Assembly: GCA_903813345.2 (NCBI GenBank) | Contig: CAIIXF020000011.1 | Span: 34,878,166 to 34,940,165, forward strand | From: Owenia fusiformis | Lineage: Eukaryota; Annelida; Polychaeta; Sabellida; Oweniidae | Direction: 5' to 3' | DNA length: 62,000 nt | Shown: positions 44,285 to 56,954 of the stretch, one piece after another | Layout: every line of letters begins with the position of its first letter | Position numbering within the stretch: the stretch's first letter is position 1 | Notes under the pieces: generated by a model | The model's database searches: none | What the model was told of the DNA's origin: nothing | Seen by the model: only the letters and a program-made list of their open reading frames with translations | Translations under genes and position numbers: made by a program

Positions 44285-46680
44285 ACTTATGAGTCATGTT
44301 ATCCATATTCAGAATGAGGCCTGGACCTTCCAATATGAGCAAATGGAGGAATTGCACACGCGTTGTTCATAGTCATATCTGTGGATTGTAAAATTGAGAT
44401 CAAATGGGAGATTTACCAAAGATGAGCGTTGGAATTGACACGTTCGATAACCTTTTTTATTAACAATAATTGGTTATCGGATTATTATATTGAATTATAT
44501 ACAATTTTAAGTTAAACTTAGTGTTTGTCTTTAACATTCCATATTTCAAAATGGATAACAAATAACAATTAGTGATTCAGTGAGAAAATAGATTTATGCG
44601 TGACTTTTTATTATTCCAATATAATTTTGTATTTAACCACCCTTAAAATTCAAAAGGTAACAATCAATATTTTATTAAATTCATCATATTGGCATCACTT
44701 TCGACTATCATAATTTTGCCCCACATCCGATTTTTACATCAATCTCTTTAGCCTACATATTATTTATTTTTATAAAGTAAAATGTAAAATTCAAACCAAA
44801 CAAGGACAAAAATGTTCTTAGTGGCATAAAATATAAAAATAAGATAATTACTGAACCTGAAGCTTACACAAATCCAATGGATAACTGAAAAGTTCCTCGG
44901 AGATGTATTTTCCAGGAAAAGGATACTGTTTTATGAGTCGAAATGCATTTTCCAACATTACAGTGATATCTGTTTTTAAAATGACTTATACAATATATAC
45001 GATGGTATAAAAAGCATACCTTGTGCGTTGGAATATTATTCTCCATTATGGAGAAGTGTTATTTGACTTATATATCCCCATGCATAAGTTACGTTCCATT
45101 AAATATTATATAGAAGAAATATAGTAGTAAAGAAAACTGCATTAATAACGTTTTACACGATCTAGCACTTGTATCTATATACCAAGATTTAGATAAATTT
45201 TAATTTTTATCTACATCTACAAATTAAAGAGTCCTACAAAGCCATGTCTCTAATAATTGAACATAAACCTTAACTCATTATTAAGAATTTAGTTATAAGT
45301 CGTTTTGAACCTTTGTTTCAATATATTTGTTTTTGAGATACTGTAGTCGTATTTTGAAATAAATGTAAAAACATATTCAAATCATTTGTGCTGTTCCGTT
45401 GTGTGGAAAATGTAAAATAGTGAAAAATGTGAAAAAACATGTATTTTATCTATTCTAGAGCGGACTTACCAAATAAATCACTTGTAGTTTGTAATTTCTC
45501 ATCCTGGATCCCCGCTGAGCGTCCTTATAATTTAAAACTACCTCGCGTAAGATGATTTACTTTAAACATGCGTTACGTTGCGTGGCCTGGCAGTGGACGT
45601 CACTTGTAAGAATCTGGACATGAAAGCATCACATGCTTTGTTTTTTAATGATGACCGAGACGAGACTGTTGTGTGAATTGTTTATGAAATACTGTCACAA
45701 TGCTTTAATCAACAGCAATTATAACTTGATGGGCTTTTAGGATTTCTTTGAACAAGACAACACTTTAAATTTCCGCCTGTGTTCCCTCGAGACAATAAAT
45801 AGTGCCGATAGAATCTAAATAGGTCCGTAATATCCTAAACAATGGTTGTTTCAACCTCAACTTAAACTCCACGCATGTTTCTAAACTACAAGCATGAACC
45901 TCTAGAGGAGTTTGTGTCCCACGCTTGTACTATGAAAAATAATGGAGAAATATAAATCAAATAATCGTGGGTAGTGGTAATATAATAGTATTGGAAAGGC
46001 CAAAAGATGGTCATTAGTTAAGTAAGTTAATGGAGTTAGTTTATGATTTTCATTTTACAAAGACCCAAAGGAAATTGCGTCCTACTTTATGATATAAAGT
46101 CAACCTTAGAATCTGGTTCCGCTAACGATTTTGTTTGTTCATGATATAATTAACCATCTGCTATCTATGACATCTCGCTGAGGTCTCATCTTTAATGAGG
46201 TTTTAAGAGTTTCGCGGATTCAAATTGTCTATTTTAAAATATATTTTAATTTTCTACTAGAAAAACCTTGATTTACCAAAAAATCTTTGGTACACAGATG
46301 AGAAATTTTATTTATCTTTCAAGGATTTTTAAGATTACCGAAATCGTCCTATTGAAACAATGCTAACGTTGATCCGTCAACTGGTATTTGAGTTATCTAA
46401 GATTCAGTTTTAAAGCACATCAGCACATACAATTTGAAAACATGATGCAAATTATCTTGTGTAAACTTTAGAAAGTAATACCTTCAAGGAATGGTCATTC
46501 TACATTGCACTGAGTCGAGGGTTTAAGTGTAATTCTTTTGAGTTCGATCTTTGTCGACTGTACATGTATATAGTTAAAAAGTCCCTCACAAGCTTCACGA
46601 ACGTAGGGTCATATATTATGTCTAATGTTTCCATTGCGGTGTAAACACAGATATGCCGATTACTCAATTAGTACAAAATT
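44285..46680. other. No recognisable feature
   Basis: AT-rich sequence downstream of the transporter exons; no exon, RNA gene or element ends that I can support. Confidence 0.45.
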
Positions 46681-46689
46681 AGTGCTAAA

Positions 46690-46740
46690 TTAGCACTCGT
46701 GGCATGAGTGCTCATGAGCACACTTTTGCCAGAGTGCTAA
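46690..46740. repeat. Nested hairpin of AGTGCT motifs
   Basis: TTAGCACTC...TGGCA pairs with TGCCA...GAGTGCTAA, and inside lies the perfect 14-bp palindrome GTGCTCATGAGCAC. The word AGTGCT and its complement recur to about 46815. It looks like a small palindromic element or a strong hairpin. Confidence 0.55.
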
Positions 46741-47196
46741 TCTATTACTTCTTGACTGCTATTTTGGTAATAAGTTTGTGAAAAGTAACTGATTGAGTAC
46801 TTCTTGAGTGCTATTTTAGTACTGAAAATTGCTCATTTAGTCCTAAAATATTGTTAATTTACTGAAAAATGTGCACTTTAACAGTAGACCAGTGGAATAC
46901 CTGTAGCTGGGATATAGTTCACATGTTTCTCCTAATGGTGTCTGTCATTTTGTTTCTTAGCTTCATACCGTTCCATGAAATAGCTACAGAACTGGGAATT
47001 TTTTGAAAAGTTTAATGATATATTTATCCATGTTTTCATATATTGTGTTTTCATTTCCGCCATATTCGTTGCGGAACATGATAAATATTCGTATTATGTT
47101 TACCGCCTAACAAGATCAACTAAGTATCTATATACAATAAATCAATTTTAATTGTCAAACTGTTTTTTTTCTTTAGAGTGTTTTCATTTCAGCTGC

Positions 47197-47243
47197 TCAT
47201 TCCCGCTCTGCGTTCTGTCTCCTAAGATCACTTTTTATCAGGG
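47197..47243 (-). CDS. FLVCR-type transporter, set B last exon
   Basis: After a CTTCTCTTTTTTCAG acceptor the phase-1 reading gives [14 protein letters not shown] and a TGA stop. LIKSDLRR is the conserved end of the last helix and start of the cytoplasmic tail in FLVCR proteins. Its partner in set A is 56884-56954, which has a tail eight residues longer. Acceptor, frame and stop are all intact. Confidence 0.75.
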
Positions 47244-47621
47244 CTGAAAAAAGAGAAGTAAATATTTTATATGTGAATGTTTAATATGATCAAATGAATA
47301 TGCGACTGTGTAATATCGTTTCTATCGAGCCACTAACCACGTACATCTTTTGTTCGATCATTCGTTTGCTGAAATCGTATCATCAGTATTTTCGTTTTTA
47401 ATAAAGCTTATCTATTAGTAATGTATAAGGAAAATGTGTTGCCATGACTACCGAGATACATCACCAGTAGCTTCCTGATTCAGATTTTTGGAATACGCAA
47501 CGAATTTATGCTTGTGTTCCAACTACTATCCATTTTTGGAAGGTGGTCCCACATGGTAGTAGTAATTGAAATCCAATAAACATGTAAAGTAGTTAATACA
47601 TTAATTATGTCTGTGCCTTAC

Positions 47622-47730
47622 TTGTCATTATACATCCTACTAACAAGGCACCTGCTACAAGTAGGCATGCCGCAAGTGTCCCGTATTTCAGTAAGGCACC
47701 CATACCAAGCGTCAGAATGATACCAAATAA
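47622..47730 (-). CDS. FLVCR-type transporter, set B penultimate exon
   Basis: 109 nt, phase 0 in and phase 1 out, between ATTATTTTTCAG and ACAA|GTAAGG. It encodes [20 protein letters not shown], then a hydrophobic helix [14 protein letters not shown]. It differs from set A (57319-57427) at eight bases, with one amino-acid change (Pro to Ala). Confidence 0.8.
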
Positions 47731-47935
47731 CTGAAAAATAATATGCAATAGTATATTTAATTTGTACGTCGCAAAACTCTCGAATGTTTTCTGTCATAAT
47801 ATCAAGTTCGATGAACAGAAATACCTGATGTTGACCATGGTTAAACGAATTTCGATTTGATATAGTTAAGTATGCTGTATATAATTGATTAATATGGACA
47901 ACAAGGTACTTTCCCATGCGTTTGGAAAGCCATAC

Positions 47936-48041
47936 TTGAGCTGCGGCATTAAGTAAGCCAGACGATGTCCCCTCAGATTCAGGATATGTTATCTCAGCAC
48001 CGAACTCGAACCCAACAGGCAGATATCCTGTCATGAAAAAC
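47936..48041 (-). CDS. FLVCR-type transporter, set B conserved [14 protein letters not shown] exon
   Basis: 106 nt, phase 2 in and phase 0 out, between CTGAATTATAG and GCTCAA|GTATGG. It encodes [20 protein letters not shown] followed by [15 protein letters not shown], the most conserved segment of FLVCR1/2 (MFS, SLC49). It differs from set A at four of 106 bases, with one residue change (Ser to Ala). The splice sites are intact, so it could be used as an alternative 3' exon. Confidence 0.8.
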
Positions 48042-48109
48042 CTATAATTCAGAGGATGAACACTGCAATGTCTTGTCTTCCCTTACTTCGATAGCACATT
48101 AATCATTAC

Positions 48110-48238
48110 AGCGCATATCAATAAGAAACTATATGAACCAATATTTTTCCTGGAGACCCAAGTCTGTGTGTACTGATGGTAAATGTGAAGACTATCATTG
48201 AAATGAAAGCAAATATGTGCAGTCCTGCTGTCGTCCAT
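48110..48238 (-). pseudogene. FLVCR-type transporter, decayed set B copy of the WTTAGL exon
   Basis: The acceptor TTTTTTTCTTTAAG is intact and the first part reads [20 protein letters not shown], nearly as in set A (61020-61127). After ISTH the match breaks down (RLGSPGKI...) and an in-frame TGA follows. The set A donor is lost. A weak GTCTCC donor after CTTGG would keep phase 2 but remove most of the second helix of the exon. The next upstream exon (the set A one at 61392-61495) has no copy that I can find between here and set A. Confidence 0.7.
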
Positions 48239-48394
48239 CTTAAAGAAAAAAAAATATGGTAAGCGCATTCTATTTAGATTAATATGGGATTTCGTGTGAG
48301 GATATTTCAAACAGCAATCATCCATATACACGGCGGGTTTGTATTTTTACTTTCCGTGACCTAGTTAAAGATACTTTCATTAGTATATTTACAT

Positions 48395-49112
48395 GCCTCC
48401 TAGACTTCCTACAACGCGAACATCAGTTCTGAGCTTGCGAACTACGTCCCTTGCGCTTGAAACTCGGTTCTCATGTCGCGAACGAGAAATCTTTAGTCGC
48501 GCACCACCATTTACTCGGTCTCGAACATATTTCTCCACTCGCGAACAGAGATCCGTGCTCGGGAACCACACACCTGATCGAAAAAGTCAGTAATTTTATT
48601 TGTATTATTATGCATAACTCAAATTCCAACGAAGTGTTTTTATTTAGAATTCGTACGAAATACTTTACAAGTTTTCATGCATGTTAATGAATATCCATTA
48701 ATTGAAGATAACAACATCTTCAAGCTCCAGGAAACACAAAACATTGGGACTACTTTGCGATCCCACGCATTGATATTTCAGTGAAAGGGCTGGGTAATAG
48801 TAACATGGCTTTTCATTGGCTGCGGAGAGTTTATGACTCTATTGAAATACACATGTTTACGTGTATAAGTGTCAATGTAAACTGCAACCAGACTCCTGTT
48901 GTTGCTTGCTGCAATTCGAATCTCAAATACCCAGATGTGCTTTGTACAAATTGTTCGCGAGCACGAATCTTTGTTCGCGAGTGGAGAAATATGTTCGGGA
49001 GCCTGGAAATGGTGGTGAGCGACTGAAGAGTTCACGTTCGCGACCCGAGAATCATGGTTCGAGCGCAAGGAGCGTAGTTCCTGATGTTCGCGTTGTTGAA
49101 AGTCTATGAGGG
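48395..49112. mobile_element. Foldback element with about 165-bp inverted arms
   Basis: 48395-48569 and about 48950-49112 are inverted, imperfect copies. Shared words include GTTCGCGAGTGGAGAAATATGTTCG, AATGGTGGTG and CTGATGTTCGCGTTGT, as read on the right arm. The arms are richer in GC and CpG than the surroundings, with many TTCGCGA words; about 380 bp of AT-rich sequence lies between. No transposase is seen. It lies directly beyond the decayed set B exon. Confidence 0.75.
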
Positions 49113-52100
49113 TGTCCTATCCTCACTCGTTTGTTTATTTCGTGGTATGACTAAAGTATAGTAGTTCTATTAAAAACCTGTCTGGGCACTTCAATGGTAT
49201 ACTACAGCGACATCTTTGGATAGAATACTCTAACTTGCAGGCATATAATGCTCAGAATAACTGGCTGGGAAACATGTGAGCATAACAGTGAACGGTAAAA
49301 TCTTTGAAATTAATTTCAGCGGCTGGATGACCTTGGTAGTGGTAAATTGGTCAATGTACACAAATATGATGACGTTTTGGTACTCCTACTATGTAAGAGA
49401 GCAGAGCTTTTGATTTCCGTGGGATATTTCTGTTGAAATTTTTTTGACATGAAGGAGAGATGTGTTGCTAAATTTCTCTGAAATTCTTTGAAAATCGATG
49501 GGCTGCGATTTGAGAAATTCTAATTTGAACTTTGTCAATTTAACATGCATCCCAATGGTACAAAAAGTAAGGAGAGTTCTACCGTATAGAAACTACATTT
49601 ATCAATGAATTTGTCGTAAAATATATTGAATTTAGTCCCATTTCGCACGTCTTTCTGTGTGACTATTTGGGGTTTTGCAAATTAACCCCTTAACTCCTGG
49701 AGACGACGATCGAAATTCTGCTGATTCACCAATTTTAGTTTATTCACTGAAAATCGTAGTTTTGGGCCTAAACGACTTCATTATTGCCAATTTAAAAGAT
49801 AATTCAGTGCAGTTATTGCTCAATTAAAAGGAACATACCTGAAACATTTCTCCAATAAGTTATTTGTATGAGAAAATAACCACTTTCAGTCTTGAATTAA
49901 GTATTACAAAATATGATGACGCCAATGGTCAGAAGAACCCTATAAAATCAAAAAGGCTGGTAAGTCAGGTACGAGTCAGGTAGGCAATTGAATTTGCTAA
50001 CTTTTTTAAACAAAAAATTGATGTCTCTTCAGGTTTAACAAAGTTATGGGGCTTTAAACACTCAAAACCGCTTTTAAAAGTGTAAAATTAATTTTGTTAA
50101 AAAGTGAAAAAAATCCTAAAATGTTTTTTTCAAATAGATATAGTATATATCTTCATACATTTGTACATTCGTTACCCAAGGCATTAAAGTAAACTCCAAG
50201 GAAAAATAGGCGAATTTTCAAATTGAAATTAGGGTCCGTCTCAAACATGTCGATTTTCACACCTTGACCCCCTGATTAATGTGTCAAGCTATTCAAATTA
50301 GAATGCATCATTTTCTAAAAACCAAGAATGTTCCTCATGGTACTTAACTGTCCTTTAAAATCGCAAATGGATTTGGACTGAAAGCTTTTTCTTTTTGATG
50401 TGCATCACTTTGTCAACATGAACCAATAACATCTATCGTTTTTCTCAATTTTTAACTTCCCCTTTGTTTTTCATTTGAATAAAATTAAAAAAATCGACAC
50501 TATTGAAACATGAATTGATGCGATCATGAAAAATGATGCTTAAGACGATAAGAAAATGATAACAGTTTTATTTGGGAAGAATTGATCATTAGGCTAGTTC
50601 ACTATTCATCCGCATGTTGATTTTCACAAGACAATTAGAAACAAATGACAATGAGTTAGAAAGTTCACTTTAGGGACCGCTAACTTCACGAATCGACATT
50701 TTTGATTTGTAGGATATAACAAGCTGAACTGAGAAACAACCAGTGTGTATTTGTATCCAAATATGACCACGTTTATGTAAAATTTTCCGTCAAAACCCTG
50801 TCGTGTTTCACATTTTATTCTAAAATATCGTCAAAGAGAATAAACTAAGTATACAGGTATGTACATGTACGTATTACGTCCCCAAAGTTTATATGCATTG
50901 AACACATCTTTTCTACATTCTTTTCACACCAACTTTACCAAAACATCGCACTGATTCATGAAACCAAGATTGACATTTTTAGATTGAATGACAATGGAAT
51001 GACAGATGCCATGTCGTCAAAATAATGTTTTGACACCCTTGGCATATATTTTCTTTTTTATCTCACATACCAGGTATGGTTCTTTGACTTGTTTTTACAA
51101 TTTGAGTAATTTTTCCTTTGGTTTTAGCTTTTAATGCATGCTTGACGCTTGACGCAGGTTGACGTAGTGACGTTTTTCCAACATGTATCACAACAGGACA
51201 ACCATTTACGTCATATTGGAGTACAAACATCATCTATCGAGATATGATCTGAAATGTCCCTTTAACATATATCAAATCAAGAAGATTGTCCTTATTCTAC
51301 TCGAGTCTACGTTATCAATTGAAACATGATATTGATGTCGAGTCCAGTCCATTAAGGATGACGTATAGTTCAATCATAAAAATCATCTGCACTGGTGTAG
51401 AGACGTTTCTCTTGACACCATTATCTGCGGAGCGCTTCGCCGATGACCCCCCCCCCTCTCCCTCTCCAAGTTCTTATCACAAGAACCCTTTTCCATGGCA
51501 ACTGGAAGTGTTTTTATTACTATGCTTTGGTTTATTCTGAGATTTTTGTTTTAGTCGCTAAAATTTCCGCTTTAGAGAAACAAATTTCTTTCGTGTCAGA
51601 CTCGATCCTTTTTCGGATTTCTGATTTCGCATCTCATAACTTTCGCTATCAAACTTGTTTTCTTCTGATGTTTTTTTTTCTTTGAAACTCTTGAAATCTA
51701 TATATTCTAGTGATCTACCCCCGGTTTTATTTTTCGAAGAGGGAAAAAATCATCTTGCTTTTGTTGCCTCTATCGTCGCATGCGTATCTCGTGCTTTATG
51801 TTTCTATAATGCTAGTTCAATTGGCGATATTTTTCAATGAGGACGTAATTTTATGCATCGCATGTCTTGATTTTTTTATTCTCGAGCATTGCTTACTTTT
51901 TGTTTTTCTTTGTATGTTTTGCAAAGAATTACGTTTCACGAAGGGATACTGAATATTGTACACCAGATCATAATAATGTATCGAGTAGTAGATCCGAGAT
52001 CGTAATTAAAGAATAATAAGCAAATAAACATCGTTGAAAAGCTATAAAATCTTTCATATTACAAATTAGAGATGCCTGTTTATGCTGTTCACCATTGAGA

Positions 52101-53680
52101 ATGATGCATTCATTGAAAGGGAAACTGATTCCAAACCTTAATAGACTTTATGATTGCAGTCAGCAATCCCCGGGAATGCACTGGACGAAACACTATTCAC
52201 AGAGGTTGACACATTTTGGGCTGTAATGGTCTTCATAGTGATTTTTGTAGCAAATTTCTTTCGGTAAATTATGCTTATGGAAGTTCCAAATAACTTGAAA
52301 TCTGCTTGCATGTAACGTATTTTTGTAAAGACGTATAAAATTGAAAAGAAACGCTGAACAAAGAGAAAACTATTTAGCTGTTATCTTTTCAATGTCTATC
52401 AATTGATCGTTATGCGTAAATTACCGTAAAAATGTTATAAATGTGTTATCAGAGTATTGATAATCATATAAAATCAAATTAATCCATCTGTGATTTATAC
52501 AAATGACTAATTTACTGCTTTGAGTTCAATGGTATAATCATGTCGATTTTCACGCATGTCGATTGTCACAGTTTCATACCATATTCGCTCATAGATGGGG
52601 TCGTGCTGGTTATTTCGTAAAATCTTTTCGTTAAAATAGAGTGGATATAATGTTTTCTTGAATAGTGATCATCTTTACACAAGAATGCTGCCCATGTTTG
52701 AATTACATCTTGGTCGTTTTTCAGAAGAAAAATGGTGAATTTTTAGAAATTTTCAGATAATGCTCATTATAATTCAATCACAATTATTATCACGATTTGG
52801 AATACGATGGTCTGATAAACTGAATCAAGGACTTGCTAACCACATATAACCTATTTTTCTCGGATTCCACTAATGCCCTGTGGGTGTGTTTTAACGACCA
52901 TGTCGATTTTCACAGAATAAATTTTACATTTACTTTATTGAGTCTATATATTCGGTAATAGGTGGAGATCAAATCCGGTGCTCTCATCACACTCTGAATG
53001 AATGTTCTCTATGCCAGCATAACCAAAATTAAAAGATGCGACCATTTCTTATTGAGATATGACATGTTTTCAAAAGCGTGTTGTCCTGTTACATTGACAA
53101 TTTCACCGAAATTCACAATTTTGGGGCCAGATATCAACGCTACTTACAATCGAAACGATCAAAAAGTATGCTGACGTACTTCAAATAAAGGCATTCTATT
53201 TTAGAATACATAAAATGTTGAGCAAAAATACGTTTTGTTTCAGCTATGTTCAATTACATGAAAAATGCCTATTTTTAACACTTATTTGTTTTCACTGTAA
53301 AGTCAAAATTGTTTTTCAAAAAACGAATTTTCAAAAATGACTTTGAAGCGCTGTAACTTTTAGTATTCATCAAGTAAACTAAACACTTAGTTTAGAAAAA
53401 AGTTAGACAATTAAATTTTCGATATCAACCTATTTTTGCTGAAACTTTTACTGAAAACATATCCTGATTTTTGATTTGTCCCGAAATCTCCATTTCCAAA
53501 TGGATTACATGGGAATGACGATTTACAAAAATTCATCTTTATCATCAATTTTCGACCTATTGTAATTCAGGAATTGATTGTGATTGAGAAAATTTGGAGG
53601 TATTGGAAATAAAGTCAAATTATTACGTTTCCATTGATATTATAAGTTATTTCATCGCCGGTTAAGTAAATAAAAAGTCA
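49113..53680. other. Intronic or intergenic sequence between the two transporter exon sets, with a recurring 15-mer
   Basis: No exon seen. CATGTCGATTTTCAC occurs at 50246, 52539 and 52899, and one-mismatch copies occur at 50613 and 52555. A C-run lies at 51447-51456. Sequence near 53280-53460 is rich in AATTTTCAAAAA-type words often seen in repeated elements. The stretch may be an old unclassified transposon. Confidence 0.4.
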
Positions 53681-53780
53681 ATTCAATTCAGTTTATTTAT
53701 TTCATAACTTTTATATAATATACACTATAAAAACAAGCCGCTAGACACCCTAGTGGGTATATGTTCCGGTTTAACAGAAA
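53680..53780 (-). repeat. Possible SINE/LINE 3' end
   Basis: Read on the minus strand, the segment runs from a GC-containing part (CACTAGGGTGTCTAGCGGCTTG) into AT-rich sequence that ends AAATAAATAAACTGAATTGAATTGA, like a retroelement tail. There is no second copy in the window to confirm it. Confidence 0.3.
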
Positions 53781-55029
53781 TTTTTAAAATGACATTTAGA
53801 CTACAAATAAAAGAAAGCACTTATATTATGTTACATGTAGGTATGTAAAATGTTATTAACAATTACTTTAAGAATGTACAATGTAGAAATGTTAATGCAA
53901 ACGTAAAGAGGCTTTAACAACGCTTCCCTTTATAAGAATGTTATTACACGTCGCACGAAACTGGGGACAATAAGCGTTACATCATGGCGACAAAAAGCCG
54001 AAACAAAACAATTTAATGGGCAGTATACTAGTATGGCGCAAATAGACTTTTAACGTCAAAAACGACAAGCGTTACATTTTGTCAAAGTGAGTCAACCTAA
54101 AAGTAAAATGTTCCTTGGAGACAATTTGATTATTCTAAAAAAATTTCATGTTGACTGATAAAGCTATATTGATGTTATAATAAGATCAAGTTGGTGAGAT
54201 TAGTAGGATGGGGCAGCTATACAGTCACGTCAAAAGGAACAAAAAATTGAAAATATGAAACAATTAATCAACAAATACCATTTTGTGTCATCATGATATA
54301 CCATGACATCTCATTTCTTCTCAGACCCGTTTCAGGTGAAACAGAAAGATGCTATGAGTATCAGAATGATTTTGTGCAGCTATAAGAAGTATGCTCAAAA
54401 ATACATTTAAGATACTAAATTACTATGAGTACATCCTAGATTTAATGGATGTATATTGCAGTGTCCCATTTCACATTTTCCCAAAATATTGCCCTTTGCA
54501 TGTACTTTTGATGTGAGTCCAAGTGAAGTATAAAATTAGGCCACCAAATGCAAGGCCTCTGTTATCAGGTGAGAATTGCAACCATTTTTGTAATTTCTTG
54601 ACTTTGACTTTATTTTAATTCGTGACTATTGGAATGTGGTATTACGACATCACATTGCTAAATGTCATTATCTGCACTTAGTTAACATCATGCTGAATAA
54701 ATTTAACAATTTCCCAAACATTTTGATCATTTAAAGGAAAGAAATATTAATAAAATAACACTTAAGATCTTTTCATAATTAGAAAAATTGGTACCTGCCC
54801 CGCCCACCCCTACCCCCATGTTGTTATAGCAACCATATTAAGACTAAATAATAATGTTTGATGCTGAAACTTAAGGATATAATAGATAAGACTTCAATTG
54901 TTATATACACAAAATTTCAGCTGAAATTGAAGAATATTAAAGAAAGTTAGAGCATATACTGCATTACTTCTGGGACAACCCTCGTACATTACCTATATTA
55001 ATGATGTCAAATGACCAAAACGATGATGT
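53781..55029. other. No gene; isolated mariner-like terminal sequences
   Basis: TATACAGTCACGTCAAAAGG at about 54220 and ACTTCTGGGACAACCCTCGTA at about 54967-54987 look like single ends of mariner-type elements, facing right and left respectively, but they do not match each other. I could not find their partners. Confidence 0.35.
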
Positions 55030-55475
55030 CATACTTTGAGAATAACATTTGAATCAACAACTCAAGATCTCATCAAATTAATTGCTAGTTCTGCAAAAAA
55101 CATATTCTGCATGCCGTCAGGAAGAGACATTCACTTTCTCGGGAAGTTCCATCTTCAGCTTGACAGTGTCCCCAGACACAAAGCAAATCTAACCCAAGAT
55201 ATGATTGATACAGTAGGTTGCGGGCCTGTGAACCATGTACCATACTCCTCAGATCTGACTGGTAGTGACTTTTTATTTTTCCAACAGTTCAAACCCAGTG
55301 ACGTGGAATTCACTCTGAAATCGGCGATGAAGTTATTCAACAGTTTACCAATGAATGCATTAAAATTGGTAAAGATGTACAATTCCATGTATTTGAAAAC
55401 TGAATTAACCGTCATATGAAGTGTGTAGCTCACAAAGGAAATTACTTTGAAGGTATTGGTACGTAGAATTGATTC
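55030..55475 (+). pseudogene. Relic of a mariner transposase (C-terminal part)
   Basis: The frame 55036-55419 contains FHLQLDSVPRHKANLTQDMI and VPYSSDLTGSDFLFF, which match the mariner catalytic segment normally read as H-D-N-A-R/P-x-H-x-A and Y-S-P-D-L-A-P-S-D-Y/F-x-L-F (DDD motif). The third acidic residue is kept; the second acidic position is altered. In another frame the match continues to KCVAHKGNYFEG at about 55405-55460, the usual C-end, so there is a frameshift. The N-terminal DNA-binding half is missing. It is a dead copy. The element at 55579 begins about 100 bp after it. Confidence 0.75.
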
Positions 55476-55578
55476 AGGAGTAATGTGAACATAAAACAGT
55501 GTTAAATAATAGATGTTTGACTTAATTGAATGGATAGTGATTGTCGACAATATTTTGAAAAATACAATACAAGTTATA

Positions 55579-56522
55579 CAGGGCGTCCACAAAAAAGTAT
55601 ACCCAACTTCAAATCCAAATTACTAGAATCCTAAGCAGTTTTTATAAAATACAAAGTAAGTAGTAAAAAGCCTGGTTTATTCTCCATCAAATGGTACCAA
55701 GATCATTTTGTAACTGTCATGTGTGACTGAACAACCTGGACCATTATGAGAGGTGATAAAATTAGCACTGTACCGAGAGTTACTTTCCTGGGTGCCAATT
55801 GATGTGTAATTCGCTTGGATCTGTTACATTTAGTTAGAGGATGGCCCTTCAATACTGAACTGGACTTGGAACTGAGTAACTCTCTTATAAAAAAAGGTTT
55901 GGCAAAAATCTTAAATTACTTTAAAATAGGCCTGCAAAATGGTTCTACTGCTCCTGAGCAGTAGAGTCAACAAAAAGTTCTAAAAAGCAAGTCACATGTA
56001 CTGTCTATAGAACCCCTATTCTTACTGTTGAAATGGATTCTAGTAATACTGTCCCACATTAATCTATACTTGTTTAGACACGAGTTTAAACATGAGTTCT
56101 TCTGAGAAAAGGAGGATTTCAGCAAGGGTTATTGACTTTACACGGGGATACAATTGACTTCAACGTTGCATATCATCAAGTAGAAATCTCATTGTTGATC
56201 AAGAGGCTCTTCAGATCCAATTCCTCGAGAGGGAGGTACCAACTTAAAGTTAAAGAAAATTATGCAAAAGAATGTGGAGAACATGAAACAAGTTTGAATT
56301 TGAACATAATAATGTTTTAAACACAAAACTATGTCATTCCTACTTGAGCTAATTTGGCATGGTGCTGATTTTACCACACCATTCATAAAAGTCATGATTG
56401 CTCAGTCATACATGACAGTTGCACAATGAACTGCCATTGGATGGAGGTTAACTTAAAATATTGCTCAGTATTCTAGTATCCTGGCTTTGAAGTTTGGTAT
56501 ACGTTTTTTTGTGGACGCACTG
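55579..56522. mobile_element. TA-flanked mariner-type element, no intact transposase (944 bp)
   Basis: Left end CAGGGCGTCCACAAAAAAGT, right end TTTTTTTGTGGACGCACTG; inverted repeats continue to about 35 bp (ATACCCAACTTCAAA against TTTGAAGTTTGGTAT). TA stands on both sides. Inside, about 56093-56290 has the layout of a mariner N-terminal region (MSSSEKRRISARVIDFTRGY) but is broken by stops. Confidence 0.75.
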
Positions 56523-56883
56523 TATTGTTTGAAATATTGATGAAATTAACCAGCTGTCCATTACTTTCTGATCACCCCTCGCCTTGTTTACTTCTTAAAT
56601 TTGTCATCATTTACCTATTGTAGCTTTGCTACATCAGTATTAGGAGTCGTATGTAAAACTCCTCAGTTTCTAAACAAACACCACCATTTTATTGTTGATA
56701 ATTTGTATTTTGCTCCCACCACAATTTTTGTTTCTCTTAGTTTCCTCAAATATAACACATGGACTTTTGAAATTTAGAAAATGTCATCATGGTGATATAT
56801 TGTTATAGTCTCCAACTTTTTTTGTGTTCGGCGTTTGGCGTTCGGCAGTTAGAATCTGTAACATTTCAAAGATGTCTGTTTCG
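56523..56883. other. 3' flank of transporter set A
   Basis: No exon seen. TTTATT at 56688-56693 is AATAAA on the minus strand and could be the poly(A) signal for set A, about 190 nt after its stop. Confidence 0.4.
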
Positions 56884-56954
56884 TTAGATTGTTTTCATTT
56901 CATTTTCTCTTTCACTCTCTGCCTTCTGCCTTCTAAGATCACTTTTAATCAAGA
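56884..56954 (-). CDS. FLVCR-type transporter, set A last exon
   Basis: From a CTTTGTTTCAG acceptor, phase 1, encoding [20 protein letters not shown], then two more residues and [11 protein letters not shown] is the family hallmark at the end of the last helix. The tail is short and charged, unlike the longer vertebrate tails. Confidence 0.8.

Noticed and set aside
51286-51960. Chain of overlapping plus-strand frames rich in Phe/Leu
   Set aside because: Low-complexity T-rich DNA; no start context, no conserved motif, no splice partners.
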